NCBI GenBank assembly: GCA_964036045.1
Contig: OZ038386.1
Location: forward strand, 15,101,433 to 15,165,432
Direction of reading: 5' to 3'
Origin: Eutreptiella sp. 'Long Island Sound 2002'
Lineage: Eukaryota > Euglenozoa > Euglenophyceae > Eutreptiales > Eutreptiaceae
Length of the DNA: 64,000 bases
This document shows, piece by piece, positions 1 to 9,619 of the stretch (its first letter is position 1; each line of letters starts with the position of its first letter). The translations under genes and the position numbers were made by a program. The notes beneath the pieces are model-generated. The model had not been told where the DNA came from. It did no database searches and saw nothing but the letters and a program-made list of their open reading frames with translations.

Positions 1-77
1 CCGAGCCCTAACCCGAACCCTAACCCTAACCCTAACCCTAACCCTAACCCTAACCCTAGGGCTAACCCTAACCCTAA
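1..77. repeat. Telomeric repeat array (CCCTAA)n
   Basis: About twelve units of CCCTAA in tandem, with a few variant units (for example CCCGAA near the outer end and CCCTAGGG near base 57). The C-rich strand runs 5' to 3' into the window, so base 1 is the outer side and this is a chromosome end. The unit is the TTAGGG type found in animals, many fungi, kinetoplastids and diplonemids, and many other protists. It is not the TTTAGGG of most land plants and green algae. Confidence 0.95.
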
Positions 78-284
78 TCAAGACTGAATATTGGGACCGA
101 GCTGGTGGGGAAGGGAACATCAGCTATGACTGGTGAGGGACATCAAGAATGATTCACACATGGATGGCTCTTGACAAAGTGAAATCAGCTTGCTAAACCT
201 GGTAGGTCCACCTTAGACACTAAAAAGGGTTATAAAACCAAGACTGGTTCCACCAGCTCGGTGACCTTAACCCTAACCCTCACC
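78..284. other. Subtelomeric junction with a short interstitial telomeric block
   Basis: Unique-looking sequence with no gene. Bases 265-280 carry a short CCTTAACCCTAACCCT block, an interstitial telomeric remnant separated from the terminal array by about 190 bases. This fits an old telomere addition or a repair event. Confidence 0.6.
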
Positions 285-447
285 CCCCCCCCCTCACCCC
301 TGGCTGGACGCCCCCTGACCCCCGGCCAGACGCCCCCCCCCCCGACCCCCGGTAGGAACACCCCCCCCCCCCGACCCCCAGCAGGAACCCCCCCCCCCGA
401 CCCCCGGCTGGACCCCCCCCCCAAACTGCCCCCCCCCCCGAGTTTTG
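285..447. repeat. C-tract minisatellite
   Basis: Imperfect tandem units of roughly 25-30 bases. Each has a run of 8-12 C, then GACCCCC, then a short spacer such as GGCTGGA or GGTAGGAA. The other strand is strongly G-rich and could form G-quadruplexes. The long open frames across this block in several phases come from low complexity and are not coding evidence. Confidence 0.8.
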
Positions 448-599
448 ACAGATAGCTGGGGGGGTGGTCGCATCAGGACCGTTGGTAGTCGCCCCCCCGG
501 GGCACAAGCGTCAAAATCAGTAGGTAACCGGAGAAATCCTACTTTGGAAGTTTGGCCAATCATGGATATGTTTCCCAAATCCTGCACACGCAAAAAACG

Positions 600-2470
600 G
601 AACCTGTGAACTTTTGAACCTATGACCTTCTCCATTGGTGATACCATCAGAAATTGGGACAGAAGGAAGCACTTGTTTTTAAGATATGGCTCATCAACTA
701 GATTCAGAAAGGAGAGGTATTTTTGTTCTTATGAGGCTTCACATACTTGCTGGACTTCAGCAGCAACATGCGTAGCCGACTCTACTCTAGAATTAGGCAA
801 TGCAGAAAAAGCAGAGGAGAGGGTGGATTTGACAGACTGGCACAGAGATTTGCATGACGGCAGGACAGAGTTCTTCATGCTTTATTGGAAGATTTATGGG
901 TCCAGCTTTTTTGAAAAATGGCAGAGAAGTGCCAAATCACAGAAGACAAAGTGACCCATTTGGTACCCAAAACCCACGTGTGTTTCCCACCTCTGGCAAG
1001 GGTGACAATTCATCAAGGGTGAGCACAGCTGCTTCACAAACAAGACAAAGGTTGGCACGCCTCCTATCATTCCAAAAGATTCATCAGGATATGGTTTTGC
1101 ATTGCATTACTTGTCCTTCCAATCACAAATGACATCGGTAGTCTTGTCATAAATGAAAGATGCTGCTCAACCATCATCTCTGCCAATTCAACTCTTTCAT
1201 GAATCATTGTTATGGTCAATGCCAAACCACTGTTAAATGTGAGTTCCACAAGGCCATTTCTGTATGACATCATCAATGATGATTCTTTGGTGCAATATCA
1301 CGAAACACGCAATAGCTTGTGAGAAGGCCATAAGAAGATCAAGTTGTTCCCACATTGGTTTCAATACCTTTCCATATGTTGCTTCCCCCTCAACATGGGA
1401 ATCATGCATGAGGCGCAATTCAACACCATTCACACCCTTTTCGAGCTTTTGGGAAACACTTGGGCAAATGCCTCACGAGGTGTCATACCAAGTGACATAG
1501 AGAGCTCATGGTTGGTAGGCTGTATTTCGGACAACCAAATTTCATTGGGCTGCGGTGAGCCAAGGGGGATATATGTCGGTGACACATGGACTTTGGCAAG
1601 AGTAGAGGTTTGGAGATTTCCCATGTACATTGCCAATCTACGATTCAAATCATTTTTGGGAAGCATGATACTACCGTTCCCGAATCGGTGATCAGCATGC
1701 AGGTTAGATTGCCTACCTCCCTTAGTGAATGAGTGAAGGTGAGGCTTTGAGTTGTGGTATGTTTATCATCTCAAGAAGAAGCATGTAGGTCAGTTCCACC
1801 AGAGGGCACGACTTCCAGTGCCCTGTGTACTTGCATGGAGAGATTGTAGTATTTCAAGATTCGGCATCCACTAAGATGGCAATACGGCTCTCGATTGTTT
1901 GGGTGATCCACCGACTAAACAGTTTTGGTGAATCCAAATGACAATGACAGTCGAGGCTGTACTTGATTTGGGAGTTGTATGTAACCTGCCCATAGAATAG
2001 GCTAGCTGTGGGACGTGCCTTAATGATTTTCATCATGTTGCGTTTCCGCGCCTTCCTCACTGACATTTTCTGTGCAAAGTGTCCAACAAAGCATTGGCAT
2101 TTAGGAGCTCACTCAATGGCGCTTTTTTGGCCCAATTTGCAATGATCATGCGCCATTTTTGCACTTCCCAAGTCCGTCATGTATGTGAGATGGCATTGGC
2201 CCATGGAAGCAACCATTCTCAGTGTGCAAAGCCCTTGTGCATTCCACCCTCACGGGTGTTGGCGGGGAGCTAAACCTCAACCCAGCCCTTGGTAAACGTG
2301 CATTGCATTGCATCCTCAGGTGTCCCATTCCCCATGTGTTGATGGACCGGTTTCGACTCCAAAGGAAAGTTTCCATCAGCATTGCAAGCAGATGAAATAT
2401 TTTCCAAAAGTCTCAAACAGCACAGCCCGTTGCAATAATTCAAACGAGCAAAAAGCATAAACAACAATTT
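600..2470 (-). pseudogene. Decayed minus-strand coding region, family not recognised
   Basis: Several short minus-strand open stretches with protein-like, non-repetitive composition follow one another in a consistent order (about 2467-2270, 2066-1854, 1666-1430, 1433-1233 and 1276-1067). They shift frame or hit stops between segments, which is the pattern of an old gene or transposon that has lost its frame. Base composition here is far lower in GC than the intact genes downstream. I do not recognise a domain. It could be a decayed subtelomeric gene or a transposase or gag remnant, and chance ORFs cannot be excluded. Confidence 0.3.
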
Positions 2471-2940
2471 ATCGGGTAGTTTGCCATATTAGGTGGTGCA
2501 TCAAGATTTTGGGCGCCTACATTAGTCTTTTTTCCAGAAAAGGAACGTGGACACGTGGTGCCGGTGTTTACCGGAAGTTCATGGCGAATTATTGTCTTCT
2601 TACCAACTAGTGGCCGTTACCCGCCCAATTCTGTGGATTTCACCACCAAAATCATCGTCGGTCAGTCGCCAACTGCCACCGGCGGCCCCATCAATGGCTG
2701 ACATGTCAATGGTCATCGGTTCCATGCCAACCACCGGCCTTTTGGGCCCCCTAAAGTCGGACGCTTGGGGTTTTCCTTTTTTTTGGCTTTCTCAGTAACC
2801 ATGGCCTGCAAGAGCGGGATGCGTGGGCATAATATTTGTGGACGTTGCTAGTTGGCTTAGCCACCTTCCACCTCCTCTCACGTTACCTTGCCCACGAGGT
2901 TGGAGTACGACAGGCCAAGGACAACCAATGTGCCACCCCG

Positions 2941-2964
2941 CCTTCTTTCCTCTTTCGTCTGCAG
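2941..2964 (+). promoter_or_regulatory. Candidate 3' splice acceptor upstream of the 3005 gene
   Basis: A 20-base pyrimidine-rich stretch ends in CTGCAG at 2959-2964, 40 bases before the chosen ATG. It is a textbook 3' splice-site shape and could accept a spliced leader or end a 5'UTR intron. A two-codon upstream ORF (ATG CAT TGA, 2970-2978) lies between it and the main start. Confidence 0.4.
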
Positions 2965-3004
2965 AGACCATGCATTGAAGTGTTGCGTCCCTCCTTCCAC
3001 GGCG

Positions 3005-6000
3005 ATGGCCTCACCCGCCTCGGATGCGGTGGCATCCCCCCTCGACGACGCGCCAATGTTGTCAGAGTTAATGGCCGATTTGGAAAACGAGACCTCAGTC
3101 ACTGCATTTGAGCCTTTGCAGGCTTTCCGTTTAGCCGTCACAAAGCAGTGGCCCTCAATCGAGTGCTTCGTGCAGCACATCCGCTCAAAGCCAACCTGTA
3201 ATCGCACCGGGGGATTGGATGCTACGGCTTGGAATGAGGTGTGCAACGATCTCGGGCTCCAGTACCAGCAACAGACGTTGTTCCATCTCATCCAAAGAGA
3301 CGATGGCATCGTCCGGCCGATGGACATCCGCGTGGCGGCCGCGCGGGTCGCGCCCGACAAATCGCTTTCCGAGATCCGCACCATTTTCTTGATGCTGAGC
3401 CGGGGCAGTTGCAGGAGGACGTACGTGCCCTTGGCGCAAGAGATTGGCCACCACGACGCTGTAGAAGGGATATGCAAGAGGGTGCTGAAGATGGACAGGG
3501 GGGCGCTGGACAATGAGGCGTTCCAAGAGCTCTGCGCGTTCTTTGACATCCGTCCCGACGACGCGGCAGAGGTGTTCCGCGCTCTGAAGCGATGCAGCGA
3601 TGTGTGGGAGGCGCTCCGCCACGGCACATTCGGCAGTGAATCAGAGTGCACTCAGACGGAAGCCACGGTGCGGCTTTCCATGGAAGGCTGGCGGCCCCCC
3701 TCGGAAGGGGGGGAGACGGGGCTGTCCGCCTTTGAACGAGACCCGACTCCCGAGCGGTTGGAACAGCTTTTGTCATCGCGCGGTAATCCGCGATTCGATG
3801 CCGCGGATTTGCTCTCCCGGTGGAAGGGCGCCTCGCCGCCGCATCCGATGGTGTCCAAGTATTTCGCCGGGCCGAATGAACAACATGCGGATGCTGCCGT
3901 GCGGCGGCGCCCCGCCTCCGCCGGGCTGGTGCGGCTTGCCCGGCCTGTGCGCGAGCCCGGCAGACAACAGGCGAACCTGCCGCCCCTTCGGCACGCGATG
4001 GCCACCGCCGGCGACCTGGTGCTGCTCGACAAGGACCACTACCGCGAGGGGGAGACCGTTTGGGTGCAGTATTCGCTGGACAGTGCCTATTGGGCGTCGT
4101 CGACGTACGCCGACCCGTCCGGCCCTACGACGAGGCTGCACAGTGGAAAGTCCGCGCTCCCTCTGAACCGGAGCGCCCTGGGGGACACGCCGTTCATCGC
4201 CATGGTGCCCATTACCGCCGCGTGGAGCTCGGGGGGCGGGGGCGGCTTCCGGCACTTCCAGAAGACCGAGACGTTGCCGTGCACAGTGGGCGACGCCAGC
4301 CACTGCAAAATCGACGCGTCGCAGCGGAACGGGGTCGTGGGGATCACCGCCCCCCACGGGGCTCCCGGCGCGTACATCGTCAGCCTGTACCGGTTGACGA
4401 TGGATCGCGAGAGGCTGATGACGGTCGCGTTCAAGGATCCGATTGGCGCCCCGGCCATTTGCCATGTCGGGCCCCGGACGCAACGCGACGCCCCCGTTGT
4501 CCCAGACAGACGGCCGGCCGTGAGGAACGTCTACGCTGTGCCAAAGCGTCACACTGGCACTCAGACCGACGCCCAGACCAGATCAGAGGCTCACGACAGT
4601 AGCACTGAGCCTGACGTTCAAGCCTCGGAAGCCGAGGCTTGCACTCAGACCAGCATTCTTGATATTTCGGACATATCCGCCGGGCCTGATGTCCATGAAG
4701 ATCGGTGCACCCAGACCGAGTCCCCACGAGCGGATGCCTCGACTCCACCCAAAAACGCTCGAGACGTTGCCTGTGGGCAGGACGCTGAGACACCTCCAGC
4801 CAATGATTGCACCCAGACGGAAACTCCAATGACCCAAGAGATTGCAATCGGTCCTGATATTGCGACTCCTGATATGGCGACACCTCCAGCCGACGATGGG
4901 ACCCAGACAGAAGACATGGAAACTCAAGATGGTAGCACCGGTTCCGATACTAAGGCGACTGCAGCGACAAGTTGCACTCAAACAGACACCGCAAATACCC
5001 AAGACGTCTGCACAGGTCCCGATAGCGACACGGATGGCATCCAAGTGGATCGTTGCATCCAGACCGAGACCCCACGAGCGGATGACTTGACCCTACCAAG
5101 GAAAGCTCGAGACGTTGCCTGTGGGCAGGATGCCCAGACACCTCCAGCCGATACTTTCACTCAGACGGCACCTCCAATAACCCAAGAGATCGCAATTGGT
5201 CCTGATATTCCGACTGCTGAAATGGCGACACCTCCATTCGATGATGGGACCCAGACGGAACCTTTGGAAACTCAAGAGAACAGTTGCACTCAAACAGACG
5301 ACCCAAAAACGAAAGATGTTTGCACGGGGCCCGATATCGACACGGGTGGCCCGCAGACGGACCACCCGACGAAAGCAGTTCAGACAGACACCCCGCCTAC
5401 CAAAACAAGTGGCGTGCAATCCGAGGACCCAGCTTTGCACTTGCTCCCCTGCCTGACCTCACTGCACCCCAGTTGGCCACTGCTCATCTTTCTGCTGCTG
5501 TGCTGCAGCTTGCTTGCGGCCCGGCCGCAGCACACTACCCATAGTTCCGCCCCGGACCCAGACTTGCGAACCCCAACGATGACTGTGCTGGCCATTCGTA
5601 AAGAGCTCGAGACCACAGCCATCCCGACCTCAACTCATCTTGCTGCGCGTGCGTCAGGCACAGTCACATCCACCTCTGAGATCCCAGAGGCTGCCTCGTC
5701 GACACCTTCTACGACGACAACACGCACAGTCACGTCCACATTCACATGCACCGCCACGTGTCACCGTGTCCCGGCAACCGCGGGCACCTTCACATCGACA
5801 TCCACCGCCACGCTCACGGCTACATCGACATCTACAGCCACGCTTACGTCCACAGCAACAGACACCTGCACACCATCCTGCTCGCTCAGTCACACGCATG
5901 GTGCCACAGCCATACCAACGCCCACCCAAAGCGTCACACCCACGGTCACAGCCACTCCGGCTCCGACGTTCACACCGTCGCCCACATCCACAGCCCTGCC

Positions 6001-6520
6001 GGCTCAAAATCTGACATCGACGATCACAGCCACCCGAACACCAGTACTAACCCCTTCATCAACGCCCACTCCCCTCGGATCTTGCACTGACACCACAACT
6101 GCCACCGTCACCCCAACTCCAACATGGACACCGTCGGCCACATCCACGACAGTGCCCACTCACAGCCCGACGTCAACGGCCACGGCCACTCCAGCCCCAA
6201 CGTTGACCCCTTCGCCCACGTCCACCACCCTCCCGTCGCAAACCCCGACATGGACGGCCACCGCTACCCCAGCGCCCACCTCGACTCCCACGCGATCGGC
6301 CACGCGCACGCCAGCCCCGACGACTACGCCACTCCCGACGCCCACGCGCATTCCTTTGGACTCCGCAACCTCCACACGAACGGCCACACCCGCGGCAACG
6401 GCGCGAGAAAACTGGAGAGTCCCGACGGACGACTCTGTGCCTGGCCATCAGGTCATCAGCCCTCATCCCCCTCCCTTTTGCACACCGCTCTCTCCTCCGC
6501 TCGGTGGGGAAAGGGAGTAG
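3005..6520 (+). CDS. Large single-pass membrane protein with TQT (LC8-type) motif array and Ser/Thr/Pro-rich tail
   Basis: 1171 codons from an ATG in good context (GGCGATGGC); the frame is open 39 codons further upstream but without an ATG. Residues 1-200 are helical with acidic loops, perhaps degenerate EF-hand-like. About 340-490 looks like a beta-sandwich. Residues 519-792 are disordered and carry TQT-type motifs at 519, 547, 569, 603, 633, 658, 685 (IQT), 719, 749, 762 and 792 (VQT), plus one at 216 and a GIQVD at 678-682. TQT and GIQVD are the two classical peptide types bound by dynein light chain LC8 (known from other proteins). Part of the array is a 116-residue duplication (4700 and 5048). 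A hydrophobic segment rich in Leu and Cys lies at about 820-840, followed by roughly 300 residues of Thr/Ser/Pro repeats, mucin-like. Inferred: cytosolic scaffold for LC8 anchored in a membrane, glycosylated tail outside. No N-terminal signal peptide. Function is not established. Confidence 0.75.
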   Translation: MASPASDAVASPLDDAPMLSELMADLENETSVTAFEPLQAFRLAVTKQWPSIECFVQHIRSKPTCNRTGGLDATAWNEVCNDLGLQYQQQTLFHLIQRDDGIVRPMDIRVAAARVAPDKSLSEIRTIFLMLSRGSCRRTYVPLAQEIGHHDAVEGICKRVLKMDRGALDNEAFQELCAFFDIRPDDAAEVFRALKRCSDVWEALRHGTFGSESECTQTEATVRLSMEGWRPPSEGGETGLSAFERDPTPERLEQLLSSRGNPRFDAADLLSRWKGASPPHPMVSKYFAGPNEQHADAAVRRRPASAGLVRLARPVREPGRQQANLPPLRHAMATAGDLVLLDKDHYREGETVWVQYSLDSAYWASSTYADPSGPTTRLHSGKSALPLNRSALGDTPFIAMVPITAAWSSGGGGGFRHFQKTETLPCTVGDASHCKIDASQRNGVVGITAPHGAPGAYIVSLYRLTMDRERLMTVAFKDPIGAPAICHVGPRTQRDAPVVPDRRPAVRNVYAVPKRHTGTQTDAQTRSEAHDSSTEPDVQASEAEACTQTSILDISDISAGPDVHEDRCTQTESPRADASTPPKNARDVACGQDAETPPANDCTQTETPMTQEIAIGPDIATPDMATPPADDGTQTEDMETQDGSTGSDTKATAATSCTQTDTANTQDVCTGPDSDTDGIQVDRCIQTETPRADDLTLPRKARDVACGQDAQTPPADTFTQTAPPITQEIAIGPDIPTAEMATPPFDDGTQTEPLETQENSCTQTDDPKTKDVCTGPDIDTGGPQTDHPTKAVQTDTPPTKTSGVQSEDPALHLLPCLTSLHPSWPLLIFLLLCCSLLAARPQHTTHSSAPDPDLRTPTMTVLAIRKELETTAIPTSTHLAARASGTVTSTSEIPEAASSTPSTTTTRTVTSTFTCTATCHRVPATAGTFTSTSTATLTATSTSTATLTSTATDTCTPSCSLSHTHGATAIPTPTQSVTPTVTATPAPTFTPSPTSTALPAQNLTSTITATRTPVLTPSSTPTPLGSCTDTTTATVTPTPTWTPSATSTTVPTHSPTSTATATPAPTLTPSPTSTTLPSQTPTWTATATPAPTSTPTRSATRTPAPTTTPLPTPTRIPLDSATSTRTATPAATARENWRVPTDDSVPGHQVISPHPPPFCTPLSPPLGGERE

Positions 6521-6599
6521 GCAGGCTTCAGTCAATGCTGCGGTTGTCCGTTGCTCTACACTCAGGCCGCCTTGACCAGTGCCCTGTTTGTCGCGTTCA

Positions 6600-6600
<1 letters not shown>

Positions 6601-6644
<44 letters not shown>

Positions 6645-6695
6645 TGTGTGTGTGTCTGTGTGCGTGTATGTGTGTCCGTATGTGTGGGGGGGGGG

Positions 6696-6727
<32 letters not shown>

Positions 6728-6880
6728 ATCAGTGCTGTGCCTGCGTCTTTCGTCTTCACTGACGGTGCGCTCTTGCGGTTCCGCCCCCTGATCCCCTTCA
6801 CCAAGTGTATGTGTGTGTGGGGGGGGGTATGTGTGTGTTTGTGTTTGTGTTTGTGTTTGTGGGTAGGTGGGTGGGTGTAG
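6601..6880. repeat. (TG)n microsatellites
   Basis: Two TG-rich blocks, about 6601-6727 and 6805-6876, with a G-run inside each and a short non-repetitive gap between. They lie just past the stop codon of the upstream gene, probably in its 3' flank. ORFs reading as Cys-Val or Thr-His repeats here are artefacts of the repeat. Confidence 0.9.
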
Positions 6881-7883
6881 ATGGATGGGCAGATGAATGG
6901 TGGCTTCCTCAGGTTGATGAGCCTCCTCCAGCAGCGTACAGCCCTTCGGTGCTCCATACCACACCTTGCCGCCGGAACAATCGTCGGATCAGCATTCATG
7001 GGTCACTCCCTGCAGGGCCTTTCTGCCGCCACATGCGCCACTCCATGGGCCCCTCCGTTGATCCAAACCGAAGACACACCACAACACAACCAAGTGCCCA
7101 TACCGGAAGTGCCAACCGGCAAACCTACTTCCACTTCCATGCCCCCTATCTCTTGGGGACGTCAATGTGTAGAGCGACCCAGGGCTACCTCGGATGCCAC
7201 CATACCTCATCTTTCACCGGAAATTTAGCCTACTTTCGTCAGATGCTGACAAAAACCTACATTTTTGGTTTTTTCGAAATGTTGATTCCTTCCGCCCCCC
7301 TCCCCCGGTTTTAGAATTCGCTCCGAGTCGCCCCTCTCTCCCTCCCCCGCACCTGTGCTAATCCTCCGAGATCGATGAGCGAAAGTGAACGCACTTCCAG
7401 AGGATGAGGACGCGTGAGTGCGCGCTTCTGCTCCCTCCTGATCCTGCGCAAACAACGTATCCCCCCCCCTTTTGAGAGTACGTTAGCGCGCCGGGCAAAG
7501 TTTTCCCACGCTTGGGTGTGGCCCCTCGAGTTGGGGTTAAGGACTCCCACTCTTCGGTGTGGCCACTTGAGTGGTCCGTCACGCACTAGAGGGGTATTCT
7601 TTGACTTTGAGGTGGGTGGCCATGATGGGACCTACAAGGGTAGGGTGCATGTGATCGTCCCATTTGTTGGGCGAAAAAAGGGGAATTCAATTGATCGCCA
7701 ACAGTCATACAATGTGCTTGTGCTCAGGGTTCCTGGGCTAGAGGAGGGAGTAATGTTTTGGAGGTAAAGCATTGTGGTAGATGGCTGGAACATTCATTTG
7801 GATGCCGGGCGCGCCGGGCGTGCGCCGGGCAAACGTACCCTCTTTGAGCCCCAGCACACGCAGCACAAACTACAGCCCTGGGG
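6881..7883. other. Intergenic, no gene seen
   Basis: No supported coding region. It holds part of a dispersed GC-rich motif (GCGCGCCGGGCAAAG at 7486-7500 and the fuller copy at 7804-7834) and runs of C at about 7460. The last 45 bases may contain the first exon of the following gene. Confidence 0.5.
7804..7834. repeat. Dispersed CCGGGC double motif, copy 1
   Basis: Contains GCGCGCCGGGCGTGCGCCGG followed by GCAAA: two CCGGGC cores about 11-12 bases apart. The same arrangement recurs at 15511-15534 and 16173-16198, with a half copy at 7486-7500. All copies are in the same orientation. Confidence 0.6.
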
Positions 7884-7927
7884 ATGGGGGTCCGGCAGGT
7901 TCGTTGGCATGCCTTCCTCCCGCCTAG

Positions 7928-9619
7928 GCCCTACTGCTGCTGCTGCTCGGGCCGGTGGGGATCAACCTGCTGGTCCTGCTGCTGTTCACCGGCCTCCACA
8001 CGGCCTCTGCAAGCCATTTCCAGTCCTGGATCCGCGGCAATTTTCGGCTGGCGACCCGCATCTACTGGCAGGGCCTCTTCCAGGTCGACATCCTGGCTCA
8101 GTTCTACGCACTGGTCCCGGGCTTGTGCAGGCCCGAGCTGGCCGATGCGGTGCGCTCTGCCAGGGGCCTGACGGGCCTGGACACCGAGGCCGACGTTGCG
8201 TCCCGGAACCAGCCCGTCTTCGACAAGCTCCGAGAGCACACCCGCCCGATCCTAACGGGCGGCCTGGGGTATCCACCGGCCGATGCGGAGCGGGCCTTGG
8301 GCCGTGCCGAGGGAATGCTCATGCGCACCTGCCACGACGGGCATTGGCTGAGGCTGTGCCTCTTGCTCGAAACTGCCCCGACCTACGCCGCGGTCGTGGG
8401 TGCGCTGTGCGCAAGCGACCTCCCCCCGGAGGAGCTGCAGGCGTGGCTGGACGCGGAGGAGCCCTGCAGTGCCATCTACGGAGGCGCCCTCCGGCACTGG
8501 CACGGGCTGCAGCGGAGCCGCCGACCGTCAACCTCGGCCAGCGAACCGCCGCCCGCGCAGCGGCTCAGCGAGATCTTCGGCGGCTTGTCGCAGTCCCCGG
8601 CCGTCAGCATCCCCAGCCCCAGCCCCCGCCACATCCCCGGCGCCGTTCCCAGTCCTCACACCCGGTCCCGACGCCCGCCCGATCCCGGGCCCCCCTTCGA
8701 CCCCCCGTGGCGCGGCGCGGGCATGCGGGTCCCGGTGCTCCGCAAGTCCTCCAGTATTCAGCGGCAGCGGCGGTACCGCCCCATGAACGAGGACGAGGAG
8801 CCCCCGCCCGTGCCCTCGCAGAGCTGCCCGGTGTGCCACACCGCGGCCACGGGCCCCAACGACGCGGAGGACCGCGCGCAAGCGACCGCCCGCGACCGAT
8901 ACCTCCTGCTCCATCTGGGGGCCTTCGGCTACCAGCACGTGCCGTGGTTGTGCCTCACGCACCTGATGGTCGACTGGCCGCGCGTCGCCGCCGCCGCCGC
9001 GGCCCTGCCCGCCCCCAAAATCGTGCAGTTGTTTGTCTGCGGCATCGTGAGTCTCGTGTTCGCGGCGTTCGCGGTGCCGGACGCCGTGCGGGCGGTGCGG
9101 CGCTGCCGGAGGGCCTGCCGGGCGCTGCCAGGGCCGGGGGGCGGACGGGCGGCGCCGCTGCAGCTGGCGGTGGGTGCGGTGGGGGATTCCGGAATGCGTC
9201 TGGTGTGGCGCTGCGCCGCCGCGTGCCACGGGTTTTGGGTGACGCTGGGATCCGGCCCCGCGGCCGGCGCGGCCGCGGCGGGGTACCGAGTGGAGGTGGT
9301 CCCCTACTGCGCGCAGAGCGCGGCGACGTGGTACTCCCTGCAGTTCACGGGGGGCCGGTCAGACGTCTGGTACCACGTCACAGTGCAATGCGTCGGCGCC
9401 GAGGGGCATCCCCTGAACACCGTCGGCCACGTGTTCCAGTTGCAGCCCCCCTCATCAGACGTCGGCGTGCGGGCGCCCGCAGGACTCGGACTGCAACGTG
9501 CTGCACCGCTTGACGAGCTCCAAGCGGGTCCCGATTGCGTTCCAGCGCCCCCTCCCCCTCCGGCTTTCCCCTCCCGTGCCTTCGCCCTCCCCCCGCCGGG
9601 CGCTCACTCTCTCCCGTAA
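7928..9619 (+). CDS. Secretory or membrane protein with FN3-like C-terminal domain (5' exon uncertain)
   Basis: An open frame of 563 codons starts directly after a CCTCCCGCCTAG at 7916-7927, which reads as a 3' splice site. The first codons (Ala, four or five Leu, then a second Leu-rich stretch ending near HTASA) look like a signal peptide without its Met. ATG GGG GTC CGG CAG at 7884-7898 followed by GT would supply an in-frame start if the 29 bases 7899-7927 were removed. A second hydrophobic segment lies at residues 365-386. Residues about 290-340 include a CPVC pair. About 420-508 resembles a fibronectin type III fold (conserved-looking Trp, YRVEV, and a late Tyr-x-Val-x-Val strand). The C-terminus is Pro-rich. 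The competing +1 frame is Gly/Arg/Pro-rich and looks like a shadow. Product family not recognised; the start is inference. Confidence 0.6.
   Translation, partial: ALLLLLLGPVGINLLVLLLFTGLHTASASHFQSWIRGNFRLATRIYWQGLFQVDILAQFYALVPGLCRPELADAVRSARGLTGLDTEADVASRNQPVFDKLREHTRPILTGGLGYPPADAERALGRAEGMLMRTCHDGHWLRLCLLLETAPTYAAVVGALCASDLPPEELQAWLDAEEPCSAIYGGALRHWHGLQRSRRPSTSASEPPPAQRLSEIFGGLSQSPAVSIPSPSPRHIPGAVPSPHTRSRRPPDPGPPFDPPWRGAGMRVPVLRKSSSIQRQRRYRPMNEDEEPPPVPSQSCPVCHTAATGPNDAEDRAQATARDRYLLLHLGAFGYQHVPWLCLTHLMVDWPRVAAAAAALPAPKIVQLFVCGIVSLVFAAFAVPDAVRAVRRCRRACRALPGPGGGRAAPLQLAVGAVGDSGMRLVWRCAAACHGFWVTLGSGPAAGAAAAGYRVEVVPYCAQSAATWYSLQFTGGRSDVWYHVTVQCVGAEGHPLNTVGHVFQLQPPSSDVGVRAPAGLGLQRAAPLDELQAGPDCVPAPPPPPAFPSRAFALPPPGAHSLP

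Noticed and set aside
261-647. Overlapping Gly- or Pro-rich ORFs on both strands near the telomere
   Set aside because: They read through a C-tract minisatellite; all frames are open because of low complexity.
6173-6999. Thr-His and Cys-Val repeat ORFs on both strands
   Set aside because: Translation of (TG)n microsatellites and shadow of the 3005-6520 gene.
7774-9513. 579-codon plus-strand ORF in another frame
   Set aside because: Gly/Arg/Ala/Pro-rich shadow; the 7928-9619 frame has balanced composition, hydrophobic segments and a domain-like C-terminus.
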